From: an uncultured Chloroflexota bacterium
GTDB taxonomy: Bacteria; Chloroflexota; Chloroflexia; Chloroflexales; Roseiflexaceae
DNA: 35,280 nucleotides
Assembly (NCBI GenBank): GCA_937876225.1
Contig: CALFIC010000140.1
Span: 1 to 35,280, forward strand
Direction of reading: 5' to 3'
A model generated the notes under the pieces. The model was not told the origin of the DNA, did no database searches, and worked only from the letters and a program-made list of their open reading frames with translations. Numbering within the stretch: the first letter of the stretch is position 1; the number at the start of each line of letters is the position of its first letter. Below are positions 16,843-24,834 of this stretch, piece after piece. The position numbers and the translations under genes are program-made.

Positions 16843-16895
16843 TACTTCCTCCTTCCGACTTCACTTCCTCCTTTCGACTTCACGCTTCCTACTTC
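16843..16895. repeat. Pyrimidine-rich CTTC/TCC repeat run
   Basis: The plus strand is almost pure C/T with repeated ACTTCCTCCTT and CGACTTCAC units. It ends in CTTCCTACTTC, which is the complement of the unit repeated at 7667-7704. Confidence 0.5.
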
Positions 16896-16903
16896 ATATA
16901 CGG

Positions 16904-16977
16904 TATACTTACACTGATATTATGCGGTGATGACCTCACACGAGGAACCGCACTATCAGTGCATCATCGGTGGTGAT
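16904..16977 (+). promoter_or_regulatory. Putative pth promoter and structured leader
   Basis: TATACT (16904-16909) may be the -10. Downstream, three stems nest: CACTGATA (16912-16919) with TATCAGTG (16954-16961), GCGGT (16924-16928) with ACCGC (16947-16951), and CCTC (16934-16937) with GAGG (16942-16945). A small second hairpin spans 16963-16977. The start codon is 20 bases beyond. It could be a leader RNA structure or an operator. Confidence 0.4.
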
Positions 16978-16997
16978 ACAGCGACAGGGGCGTCAGC

Positions 16998-17570
16998 ATG
17001 AGTACATGGTTGTTGGTGGGATTGGGGAACCCAGGCGCGCAATATGCCAATACACGCCATAATATTGGCTTCGAGGTCCTCGATTTATTTGCCACACGCC
17101 ATGCCTTGCATACCAATGGCACGCGTGCCCAAGCCAAGCTCTGCGAAGGGACCATCGCCGGTCACAAAGTAGTCTGTGCCTGGCCGCAAACCTACATGAA
17201 TCGCAGTGGGATTGCCGTGAGTGGCTTAGCCAGCTGGTACAAAGTCCCCGCCAACCAAATCGTCATCACCTACGATGACCTCGATTTACCTTTTTCGACA
17301 CTTCGTCTACGTGAAAAAGGCAGCGCCGGCACCCACAACGGCATGCGCTCTATCGTCCAATTGCTCGGGCATAGTGATTTTGCTCGCCTACGCGTCGGTA
17401 TCGGCAAAGTCCCCACCGGCTGGGATGCCTACGGCTATGTGCTCGGCAAATTCATCGGCGACGAAGCCGTAGCCCTGCCCGATGCCTTGCAACGCGCCAG
17501 TGATGCCTTGACCCATATCGTCGAGTTGGGCATGACTTCCGCCATGAACAAATATAACGTCAATAATTAA
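16998..17570 (+). CDS. pth: Peptidyl-tRNA hydrolase
   Basis: Pth recycles tRNA by cleaving peptidyl-tRNA that has dropped off ribosomes. The 190-residue protein has the full signature: LLVGLGNPGAQYANTRHNIGF with Asn11 and catalytic His21, PQTYMNRSG, and ITYDDLDLPF with the aspartate that orients the histidine. GSAGTHNGMRSI binds the tRNA and peptide junction. Length is normal. GGGG at 16987-16990 may serve as the ribosome binding site. It is a single-gene unit closed by a strong terminator. Confidence 0.97.
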   Translation: MSTWLLVGLGNPGAQYANTRHNIGFEVLDLFATRHALHTNGTRAQAKLCEGTIAGHKVVCAWPQTYMNRSGIAVSGLASWYKVPANQIVITYDDLDLPFSTLRLREKGSAGTHNGMRSIVQLLGHSDFARLRVGIGKVPTGWDAYGYVLGKFIGDEAVALPDALQRASDALTHIVELGMTSAMNKYNVNN

Positions 17571-17589
17571 GTTTTTCTTTTTTACAAAA

Positions 17590-17621
17590 AAACCACCGGA
17601 GCAGTCATGCTCCGGTGGTTT
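17590..17621. terminator. Shared terminator of pth and the GHMP kinase gene
   Basis: A perfect 14-bp stem (17590-17603 with 17608-17621) has the loop GTCA. It lies between convergent genes, with A-run and T-run on the two sides. Confidence 0.88.
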
Positions 17622-17638
17622 CATATCCCAAACAACGC

Positions 17639-18646
17639 TTATTCGTCGCTATCCACGCTCCACGCATGCACGCCTTGGGTGGTAAACGAGAAATGGCGCA
17701 CTTGCATGCCGGCCTCGCTGAGTACCCGTTCCATTTCGAGGCGACGCTCAAATGGGCAGGCAATCACCATAAAGCCGCCACCACCCGCGCCGGTGATTTT
17801 GCCACCCCAAGCGCCATGCTTCCGCGCCTTGGCGTAGATTTCGTCGACCACAGGCGGGGCAATATACGGTGAAAAAGCTTTCTTGACTTCCCAGGCATCA
17901 TGCAACAAACGCCCAAAATCGGCAATCCGTTTGGTACGCAGCAACTTGACCGCTTCATCTACAAACGCTTTGGTTTCGTCGTGGTAGCGCAACGTGTCGC
18001 CTTGTTGCAAGCGCTTGACTTGATCGTTGACGAGGTGCTCGGTCAACAATTTGCGGCTCCCGATATAGCCAATCAACAAGCAACTTTCGAGCTCGAGCAA
18101 GGCACTGGGGTCACTCAGCACCGGCTCGACAATCACGCCGTTTTTGCTGAAATGATAGACACTCATGCCCCCAAACGCCGCCGCGTATTGGTCTTGGCGG
18201 CCACCTGGGATACCCAAATTCACCCGCTCAATCCGAAAGGCCAACTCAGCCAATTCGTGGGGCGTCATGTTTTTGTGGAAGGCTTCGCCCATCAATTTGA
18301 GCATACTCACCACCAAGGCCGATGATGAGCCCAAACCACTGCCGGGGGGTACATCCGAAAACATCGTGACTTCGACGCCACGGGCCTCGGGCATGGCATC
18401 GAGCACCGCTTGGGGCAGGCTCAATTTGCCGTCCCAACGGCCGGTCACGTTGCGGCTGACCTCTTCGAGGTCGAGCGAACGAATCGTCACGGTGCCATCG
18501 TCACTCGGACGCAACATACACCGGACATATTTGTCGATGGTGCAATTGAGAACTTTGCCACCATGTTCTTCGGCGTAAGGGCTCACATCTGTCCCACCAC
18601 CAAAAAAACCGATCCGCATCGGGGCTTTGGCTTTGTAAATGCGCAT
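17639..18646 (-). CDS. GHMP kinase, D-glycero-D-manno-heptose 7-phosphate kinase-like
   Basis: The 335-residue protein has the GHMP small-molecule kinase motifs: substrate-side RIGFFGGGTDVSPYAEEHGG, the phosphate-binding loop PPGSGLGSSSALVVS, and the C-terminal GGKITGAGGGGFMV. The GFFGGGTD start and IERVNLGIPGGRQDQYAAAFGG closely follow the HddA family, which phosphorylates heptose 7-phosphate for GDP-heptose. L-fucose kinase-like sugars are an alternative. No other heptose genes are adjacent, so the pathway is unconfirmed. I chose the ATG at 18646, since GGGAAG lies just upstream; an ATG at 18664 would sit only about nine bases from the likely transcription start. Confidence 0.88.
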   Translation of the reverse strand: MRIYKAKAPMRIGFFGGGTDVSPYAEEHGGKVLNCTIDKYVRCMLRPSDDGTVTIRSLDLEEVSRNVTGRWDGKLSLPQAVLDAMPEARGVEVTMFSDVPPGSGLGSSSALVVSMLKLMGEAFHKNMTPHELAELAFRIERVNLGIPGGRQDQYAAAFGGMSVYHFSKNGVIVEPVLSDPSALLELESCLLIGYIGSRKLLTEHLVNDQVKRLQQGDTLRYHDETKAFVDEAVKLLRTKRIADFGRLLHDAWEVKKAFSPYIAPPVVDEIYAKARKHGAWGGKITGAGGGGFMVIACPFERRLEMERVLSEAGMQVRHFSFTTQGVHAWSVDSDE

Positions 18647-18679
18647 TACATGCTTCCCATCCATACTTCAGCTTGTCAA

Positions 18680-18688
18680 AGTATACCA
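18680..18688 (-). promoter_or_regulatory. Extended -10 promoter for the GHMP kinase gene
   Basis: On the minus strand the sequence is TGGTATACT, a TGn-extended -10 with no obvious -35. It lies 34 bp upstream of the chosen start, in the 78-bp gap after the peptidase gene. Confidence 0.5.
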
Positions 18689-18724
18689 CGATGCCTTTGA
18701 TTTGCACCGCCTATAAGCCAACTA

Positions 18725-19975
18725 TCAGTTACCAGATGGACGCGTCCCCCGCAACGGAATCACCAAATCTTTAGAAAAATCGGTCAGACTTTCGAATTGG
18801 CCATCGGGACGACACCAATAGGTGTCTTCGATGCGCACGCCATAGCCTTTGCTGGGGTAATACAAACCAGGCTCCACCGTAAACACCGCCCCCGGTACCA
18901 GCACATCACCACGATCAGCGAGGGAGGGGAAGCCAAAGTCTTCGTGGACTTCGAGCCCCAGCCCGTGACCCAACGAATGGATGAAGCCTTCTTCGATGGG
19001 GTATTTAGTGGCGATGGTTTCGTGACCACGAGCCGCAAAATAATCACACACCATGGTTTGATATGGTTTGGTGGGTGCGCCTGCCTCAAATTCAGCGATT
19101 ACCGTGTTGAATGACCCCAACACATCGGCATAGACTTGTTGCAGTTCGGGAGATGCATAATCAATCGCAAAGGTACGGGTCATATCGTGATAATAGCCTG
19201 AAGCGTCTTTGGGGAAAATATCAAAGACAATCGCCTGGCCTCGTTGCAACACCATACTGTCTTCGCCACGGGCATGAGGCAAGCCGGCATCCCGTCCTTG
19301 CGCAAAAATCGTCCCCTCGCCGACCAAACCCCGAGCCGCTAATTCGCGGTCGATGACCCGGCGCACATCGCCAATCGTCAGGGGCGTCCCGGTAACAGCA
19401 TCGCAGACATCGTCGCCATTGGCGACTCCGGCCGCAATAAAGTCGACTGCTGCTTGGACTACTTCGCAGGTTTTGCGGCCGACGGCGCGCATTACGTCGA
19501 CTTCGGCGGCGTCTTTGGTGAGGCGGGCAGCACTAAGCAAGTCTTTGTCGAACTCTGCCACAAAGGTGAGCTCAGGCATGGCAGCTTCGAGGCCGCGGAG
19601 CAACGCCAAAAACGGCCCAATTTGCACGGTACCGTACAAGCCCACTCGCCCGGTGACACCCAAATCGGTCAACATTTGGCGGCGCAATTCGACGCGAGCC
19701 GCCAACCGCTCGGGAAATTGGCGGCTGATTTCGCGGATATTCCAGCGACTCGACGACACACACACGAGTCCCGTCGACTCGGCCTGCAACAATTCCCAAT
19801 CGCTATGAATCAACATGGCCGGCTCATGCAGTTTTTTGATGACCAGACCAGTCAAATGGGCACCACGGACAAAATAATTGAAGGCGGGATTGGCCGAGCC
19901 CAAGCCATCCGGGCCTTCGACGACAATCGCGTCGAGGTGGCGTTCGCTCATCAAGCGGTCGAGATCATGTTGCAT
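18725..19975 (-). CDS. M24-family metallopeptidase (Xaa-Pro dipeptidase-like)
   Basis: The 416-residue protein has a creatinase-like N-terminal domain (about 1-165) and a C-terminal pita-bread domain with the five metal ligands in order: Asp in IVFDIFP, Asp in YYHDMTRTFAI, His in HSLGHGLGLEVHE, Glu in FTVEPGLY and Glu in VRIEDTYW. These bind two metal ions that cleave N-terminal dipeptides, often with proline second. The start at 19975 follows AGGAG (19983-19987) at seven bases and overlaps the 3' end of nfo by 11 bp, so the two are co-translated. An in-frame ATG at 19999 would lie deeper inside nfo and lacks that site. Confidence 0.9.
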   Translation of the reverse strand: MQHDLDRLMSERHLDAIVVEGPDGLGSANPAFNYFVRGAHLTGLVIKKLHEPAMLIHSDWELLQAESTGLVCVSSSRWNIREISRQFPERLAARVELRRQMLTDLGVTGRVGLYGTVQIGPFLALLRGLEAAMPELTFVAEFDKDLLSAARLTKDAAEVDVMRAVGRKTCEVVQAAVDFIAAGVANGDDVCDAVTGTPLTIGDVRRVIDRELAARGLVGEGTIFAQGRDAGLPHARGEDSMVLQRGQAIVFDIFPKDASGYYHDMTRTFAIDYASPELQQVYADVLGSFNTVIAEFEAGAPTKPYQTMVCDYFAARGHETIATKYPIEEGFIHSLGHGLGLEVHEDFGFPSLADRGDVLVPGAVFTVEPGLYYPSKGYGVRIEDTYWCRPDGQFESLTDFSKDLVIPLRGTRPSGN

Positions 19976-20828
19976 CTGCGCTCTCCTCTGCCAAGGCACG
20001 GAGTTGTGCCAAATTCATCAAATCATCTTCGGGGTCACGGTCTTTGGGAGTTTCGAGGATCATTGGCACAGCCCGAATCGCCGGGTGGCGCATCAAGTTG
20101 CGGAATCCATCCAGCCCCACAAAGCCTTGACCAATATGGGTATGCCGGTCAACCCGACTGCCCACATCTTTTTGGGCATCATTGGCATGGATGATTTTGA
20201 GGCGATCGAGGCCAATGGTCTGGTCAAATTCTGCCAACATCGCCGCACACCCCTCGGGCGTGCGGAAGTCGTACCCGGCCACCAACACGTGGCAGGTGTC
20301 GAGACATACTGCGAGGCGCTGGGGGTATTTGCAGGTATGGATAATCGTGGCAATTTCGGCAAAGGTACGTCCGAGCGTCGTCCCTTGACCGGCGGTGGTC
20401 TCGAGCAAAATCGTCACACTCGGTGCCACGTTATTTGCCAAAATCTCGTCGAGGGCACTGGTAATCCGTGCCAAACCCGCCTCCACCCCACTACCCACAT
20501 GGGCACCGGGGTGGGTGACGAGGTAGGGGATTCCTAGTTGTTCGCAACGTTCGAGTTCGATGATAAATGCGGCAATTGATTTGGCCCGCAAGGCATCGTC
20601 TGGGGAGGCGAGATTGATGAGATACGAGTCATGAACCACCAACGGATTCATGCCACTGGCCGCATGCGCCGCCCGAAATGCACTGATTTCGCTGTCAGTA
20701 AGCGGTTTGGCATTCCACTGTTGTTGATTTTTGCTAAAAATTTGCAGGGCGTCACAACCAGCTGCTTTGCCGTTGGCAAAGGCCTTGGCGAGACCACCTG
20801 ACGTCGAGACGTGTGCACCAAATTTCAT
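19965..20828 (-). CDS. nfo: Endonuclease IV
   Basis: Nfo cuts the DNA backbone at abasic sites in base excision repair. The 287-residue TIM-barrel protein has the tri-zinc ligands in family order: VVHDSYLINLASP, THPGAHVGSG, LLETTAGQGTTLG, AVCLDTCHVLVAGYD, IHANDAQKDVGSRVDRH, HIGQG and ILETPK. Length is normal (E. coli 285). It is the first gene of a minus-strand pair with the M24 peptidase; the two have no obvious functional link. Confidence 0.97.
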   Translation of the reverse strand: MKFGAHVSTSGGLAKAFANGKAAGCDALQIFSKNQQQWNAKPLTDSEISAFRAAHAASGMNPLVVHDSYLINLASPDDALRAKSIAAFIIELERCEQLGIPYLVTHPGAHVGSGVEAGLARITSALDEILANNVAPSVTILLETTAGQGTTLGRTFAEIATIIHTCKYPQRLAVCLDTCHVLVAGYDFRTPEGCAAMLAEFDQTIGLDRLKIIHANDAQKDVGSRVDRHTHIGQGFVGLDGFRNLMRHPAIRAVPMILETPKDRDPEDDLMNLAQLRALAEESADAT

Positions 20829-20975
20829 TGTGACCCTTTCACCTATTTTATCTGATGTCTGTAGTATATCATTGTGATTTCACGTCTATGGGATGAGTGT
20901 CGTAAATCAACATTTTCTACAGATAATCCACACATGATGCGCTATGCCACAACAATCGGTTACAATAAGGAGAGT

Positions 20976-21632
20976 ATGTCGGAAAAATCGACCAAATCAA
21001 AGGAACATATGACAACATTGCTGAGTTACGAGGAATTAGCCAACACCATCGAAGACGCTTGGGAGCAAGTAGGGTTACACGACCACGGTGTCAATGAATC
21101 AATTAACCCGGGTACGCTCGAGCGCACCTTCCGTGCGGAGATTTTTCCCGAGCATGGTGAACCGCTCACCGACCAAAACATGCCCCCGTGGGCCGAAGTC
21201 AGTTTTACATGGGGACCTGACCAGCAACGCTTTAGCACAGGTGGCAAACCAGTGCTGTTTGAGCTAGGTTGGAGCTACACCATCACCTTGCCCGCACACG
21301 ACAAACGGAGCGATGTCGATTTGTTGCGGGCCTTTACCACGGCCATTCACCAGGCCTTGCGCAAAGTGTTCCAACAGACCCCTGAGCATGATGTATTGGC
21401 GGTAGAAATTCGCCGGGTCTACAAATCACCCGAATCACGTGAATTGCAACACATCCAATTATTTGCGACTGGTGCGAGTGACATCAGCGATACCTTGGCT
21501 GCCACCAATATCGAGCATATCCAAGCTATTGTGCAAGAAGAATTAGTGGTAGTAGCGTCGTTTTTGCGCACCTTTGCCGAAATTTTCAGCCCAGGTACCG
21601 TCGGTGGCTATCGTGCTGTCGAATCGGCGTAA
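20976..21632 (+). CDS. Unknown 218-residue protein before lspA
   Basis: I do not recognise this protein. It is soluble, without signal peptide or membrane segment, acidic, and appears alpha/beta. The middle (PPWAEVSFTWGPDQQRFSTGG, then VLFELGWSYTITLP) reads as beta strands; the C-terminal half (HIQAIVQEELVVVASFLRTFAEIF) as long helices. I chose ATG 20976, preceded by AAGGAG (20967-20972) at a short three-base spacing. ATG 21009, preceded by AAAGGA, is equally possible and removes 11 residues. Upstream in-frame starts from 20874 lack support. lspA follows and its ribosome binding site overlaps this gene's stop codon, so they are co-transcribed. Confidence 0.75.
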   Translation: MSEKSTKSKEHMTTLLSYEELANTIEDAWEQVGLHDHGVNESINPGTLERTFRAEIFPEHGEPLTDQNMPPWAEVSFTWGPDQQRFSTGGKPVLFELGWSYTITLPAHDKRSDVDLLRAFTTAIHQALRKVFQQTPEHDVLAVEIRRVYKSPESRELQHIQLFATGASDISDTLAATNIEHIQAIVQEELVVVASFLRTFAEIFSPGTVGGYRAVESA

Positions 21633-21642
21633 GGAGTTTCGC

Positions 21643-22122
21643 ATGTCTGAGTTTACGCGTTATTGGCGATTACCGGTGCTGGTATTTGTGTTGATTGTGG
21701 TTGCTGATCGCCTCAGTAAATGGTGGATCGATACCAATCTCGGGCCGATTGAAGGGACAAGCATCCCGGTAATTGCGCCTTGGCTTTACTTGACCTATAT
21801 CAAAAACACCGGAGTGGCCTTTGGGATGTTCCAAGGGATTCCTCATTTTTTCACGGTGATGAATATTGTGATTAGCTTTGGGGCGATTTACATGTATCGC
21901 TACCAAATGCCCCATACCCTCGCCACACAGTTTTGTATCGGCGGGATAGTGGGTGGGGCGGTTGGCAATATCGTCGACCGCTTACGGCAAGGATTTGTGA
22001 CTGACTTTGTGCATGTCACCTGGTTTCCCGGAATTTTTAACGTGGCCGATAGTGCCATCACCGTGAGTGTGATTGTATTGATATTGGTTACCCTACGGCC
22101 AGAGAGTCCCACGAATGCATGA
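21643..22122 (+). CDS. lspA: Lipoprotein signal peptidase (signal peptidase II)
   Basis: LspA cleaves signal peptides from lipoproteins in the membrane. The 159-residue protein has four hydrophobic segments and both aspartate motifs of this aspartyl protease: GNIVDRLRQGFVTDFV and FNVADSAITV, as well as the conserved IKNTGVAFGMF. AAGGAG directly before the start (overlapping the previous stop) fixes the ATG at 21643. The rluD-type gene starts within its last codons (8-bp overlap), a common lspA-rluD arrangement. Confidence 0.97.
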   Translation: MSEFTRYWRLPVLVFVLIVVADRLSKWWIDTNLGPIEGTSIPVIAPWLYLTYIKNTGVAFGMFQGIPHFFTVMNIVISFGAIYMYRYQMPHTLATQFCIGGIVGGAVGNIVDRLRQGFVTDFVHVTWFPGIFNVADSAITVSVIVLILVTLRPESPTNA

Positions 22123-23047
22123 TGATGACAGTATATTGCTCGTAGTCGATGACAGTGCCATCGGGGAACGACTCGACCGCTTTGTGACCGAAGCCGTCGC
22201 TGATTTGACCCGCAGCACTGTCCAACGCTTGATTGAGCAAGGACATATTACCCGCAACGACAAACCGACCCGCGCAGCCGAGCCCCTCAAACGAGGTGAC
22301 CGCATCAGCGTGCAACTCCCCGAGCCAGTCGACACCACTTTGGTTCCCGAAGAAATTCCTCTCAATGTGGTCTATGTGGACGACGATATCATCGTGGTCG
22401 ACAAACCAGCTGGCATGGTGGTCCACCCCGCCCCCGGCCACCCTCGTGGCACGTTGGTCAATGCGTTGCTGTGGCATTATCCCGGCATGCACATTGGCGG
22501 CGGCATCCGTCCCGGCATCGTACATCGCATCGACCGTGACACCAGCGGGCTACTAGTGATTGCCCGCAACGATTATGCGCTTCAGCAGTTGCAACAGCAA
22601 CAGCTGGCACATACCATGCACAAAGAATACATTGCCTTGGTCGAAGGGGGCTTCAAAACCGATAGTGGCACCGTTGACGCCGCCATCGCCCGCCATCCCC
22701 GTGACCGCTTGCGGATGGCCATTATGGACGATGGCCGGGCAGCCCGCACCCATTGGCGCGTCATCGAACGCTTCCAACAACAAACGGTGCTGGCGTTGAC
22801 CCTCGAAACCGGGCGCACCCATCAAATCCGCGTGCATTGTCAACATATGCGCCACCCCATCATCGGCGATCCGATGTATGGCGTGCAAATCAGCAAGCCC
22901 CGCCTCGAACGCCAATTCCTACATGCGCACAAATTAGGCTTTTTGCACCCCCGGAGCAACGAAGCCATTGAATTTAGTAGCCCACTACCTGCCGATTTGC
23001 AACGGATTCTCGATTTTTATCGCATGCGCAACGAACATACCTGGTAA
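22115..23047 (+). CDS. RluD-type ribosomal RNA pseudouridine synthase
   Basis: The 310-residue protein has an N-terminal S4 RNA-binding domain (about 15-75: GERLDRFVTEAVADLTRSTV) and the RluA/RluD catalytic domain with the nucleophile Asp140 in HRIDRDTSGLLV. DIIVVDKPAGMVVHPAPGH and LETGRTHQIRVH are family signatures. The S4 domain plus placement after lspA fit RluD, which modifies 23S rRNA helix 69; the exact target sites cannot be read. It overlaps lspA by 8 bp. Confidence 0.93.
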   Translation: MHDDDSILLVVDDSAIGERLDRFVTEAVADLTRSTVQRLIEQGHITRNDKPTRAAEPLKRGDRISVQLPEPVDTTLVPEEIPLNVVYVDDDIIVVDKPAGMVVHPAPGHPRGTLVNALLWHYPGMHIGGGIRPGIVHRIDRDTSGLLVIARNDYALQQLQQQQLAHTMHKEYIALVEGGFKTDSGTVDAAIARHPRDRLRMAIMDDGRAARTHWRVIERFQQQTVLALTLETGRTHQIRVHCQHMRHPIIGDPMYGVQISKPRLERQFLHAHKLGFLHPRSNEAIEFSSPLPADLQRILDFYRMRNEHTW

Positions 23048-23101
23048 TGAATCACCGCGTGCCGATGCGCTTCACTGCGCATAATCGGTACAAAACGACT
23101 A

Positions 23102-23110
23102 TGCTATACT
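23102..23110 (+). promoter_or_regulatory. Extended -10 promoter before the deacetylase/his run
   Basis: TGCTATACT is a TGn-extended -10 located 33 bp upstream of the ATG. It would drive the packed run from 23144 to 28131. No clear -35 is present. Confidence 0.5.
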
Positions 23111-23143
23111 ACATCGTAGGGTTCATTCATAGGCACGATAGTC

Positions 23144-24193
23144 ATGCCAGTCACCATAATTACCACACCACAACATACACTGCATACCAATGCGCACCAC
23201 CCTGAACAGGCGGCGCGCATTGATGCCATCATAGCTACACTCCACGCCAATCCCATTGCCGGCGCCACATTCCAGGTGGCACGCAGTGCGGATTTGGATT
23301 GCATTCGTACCGTTCATACTCCAGAACACGTAGAGTGGTTGCAACGGCGCTGTAACCGCATCACCAGACTCAGCGACCTCACCGCCGACACCTACATCAC
23401 CCCCGATAGCGTCACCGCTGCCCGTATGGCAGCAGGTGCTGCTATCGATGCCATCGATGCCATGCAGGCTGGCCAGCACGCCTTCGCGCTCGGCCGCCCG
23501 CCAGGCCACCATGCCACACCCGGCGAAGCAATGGGGTTCTGTTTTTTCAACAATATCGCCATTGCTGCGCGTTACGCCCAGCGTCATCACCAGTTACAAC
23601 GAATCGCGATTGTCGATTTCGACATCCATCATGGCAACGGCACCCAAGATGCGTTTTATGGGGATGCCGACGTATTGTTTATATCGAGTCATTCTGCGCC
23701 GCTCTATCCGTTTAGTGGTAATCGCGAGCAAATGGGACATGGCGTTGGTCATGGCACCACGCTCAACATCCCCGTGCAACGCCAAAGTGACGACAGCGCA
23801 TACCTTGCCGCCTATCAACAAGTCGTCATTCCAGCACTCACACGCTTCCAACCCGATTGTCTGTTGATTTCGGCAGGATACGACGCCCATTGGGATGACC
23901 CCGTCGGGAATTGTGCCTTGTCGGTGACCGGTTACACTCAACTCATGCAATTACTGATTGCCGCTGCAAATCAACTGTGTGCCGGCAAAATCGTCGCCAT
24001 CCTCGAAGGTGGCTACAGCCAGCGAGCGCTGGCCGCCAGTGTGCATGCCAACCTCTGTCAGCTTGCGAATCACCCCCTGCTGCCCGACAGCCTCGGGCAA
24101 CGCCCCGGCAATCCACACGGTGCCGATCAAAGTATTGCCTGGTTGCGTGCCCATCACCCCTTGTTACACGACACAAAGGAGATTTTTTCATGA
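23144..24193 (+). CDS. Histone deacetylase superfamily protein
   Basis: The 349-residue protein is a class II-type deacetylase/acetylpolyamine amidohydrolase relative. Zinc and catalytic motifs are intact: GRPPGHHATPGEAMGFCFFNN, VDFDIHHGNGTQDAFY, SSHSAPLYPFSG, SAGYDAHWDDP and ILEGGYS. In bacteria such proteins remove acetyl groups from polyamines, proteins or small molecules such as acetoin precursors; the substrate is not determined. The stop overlaps the hisH start as ATGA, so it is translationally coupled to histidine biosynthesis genes. Such a link is positional, not mechanistic. Confidence 0.92.
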   Translation: MPVTIITTPQHTLHTNAHHPEQAARIDAIIATLHANPIAGATFQVARSADLDCIRTVHTPEHVEWLQRRCNRITRLSDLTADTYITPDSVTAARMAAGAAIDAIDAMQAGQHAFALGRPPGHHATPGEAMGFCFFNNIAIAARYAQRHHQLQRIAIVDFDIHHGNGTQDAFYGDADVLFISSHSAPLYPFSGNREQMGHGVGHGTTLNIPVQRQSDDSAYLAAYQQVVIPALTRFQPDCLLISAGYDAHWDDPVGNCALSVTGYTQLMQLLIAAANQLCAGKIVAILEGGYSQRALAASVHANLCQLANHPLLPDSLGQRPGNPHGADQSIAWLRAHHPLLHDTKEIFS

Positions 24194-24834
24194 CACTTGC
24201 GGTCATTGACTATGGCGCCGGCAATTTACCCAATGTAGTGCGGGCGCTCCAACACTTGGGAGTGGACTTGACCATCACCAGCGACCCGGCCGTAGTCGCC
24301 AGCGCACCGGCCGTCGTATTACCAGGGGTGGGTGCCACCCTCGACACCATGACCACCCTCAATCGCACCGGGTTGGCCGATGCGATACGGGGCGCAGTCG
24401 CACGAGGCGTCCCTTTCCTCGGGATTTGTGTGGGGATGCAGGTGTTGTGTGACATCAGCGAAGAATTCGGCCCCCACGATTGCCTCGGGATTATCCCAGG
24501 TGCCGTACGGCGCTTCCCCGCCACCCTTAAAGTGCCCCAGATTGGTTGGAACCAAGTGCGCTATACGGCCGAGCATCGCAATCATGCCCTGTTTGACGGC
24601 ATCCCCGACCAGACAGATTTTTATTTTGTGCATTCCTACTATTGTGATGTCACCGACAAACACATCGTGGCGGGTGAAACTGACTACACGCTCAATTTCC
24701 CCAGCGTCTTGATCAACGGGAATTTGGCGGCAGCCCAATTCCACCCCGAAAAAAGCGGCACTGCCGGATTGCGCCTACTGCGGAATTTCGTGCAGCACAT
24801 GGCACAGCTAGATTGCGAGCCACAGCATGTTTGA
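24190..24834 (+). CDS. hisH: Imidazole glycerol phosphate synthase, glutaminase subunit
   Basis: HisH releases ammonia from glutamine and channels it to HisF. The 214-residue class I amidotransferase has Cys80 in FLGICVGMQVL, and His185 and Glu187 in AAQFHPEKS. AVIDYGAGNLPNVVRAL at the start is the family terminus. The ATG at 24190 follows AAAGGAG (about 24177-24183). The frame is open further upstream within the deacetylase gene, but that extension is not family sequence. It overlaps hisA by 8 bp. Confidence 0.97.
   Translation: MTLAVIDYGAGNLPNVVRALQHLGVDLTITSDPAVVASAPAVVLPGVGATLDTMTTLNRTGLADAIRGAVARGVPFLGICVGMQVLCDISEEFGPHDCLGIIPGAVRRFPATLKVPQIGWNQVRYTAEHRNHALFDGIPDQTDFYFVHSYYCDVTDKHIVAGETDYTLNFPSVLINGNLAAAQFHPEKSGTAGLRLLRNFVQHMAQLDCEPQHV

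Noticed and set aside
19454..20537. Two long plus-strand frames opposite the M24 peptidase and nfo
   Set aside because: Both run opposite well-conserved proteins and overlap each other; no ribosome binding sites or motifs.
23911..24189. Upstream extension of the hisH frame
   Set aside because: It lies inside the deacetylase gene; the ATG at 24190 has a ribosome binding site and the family N-terminus.
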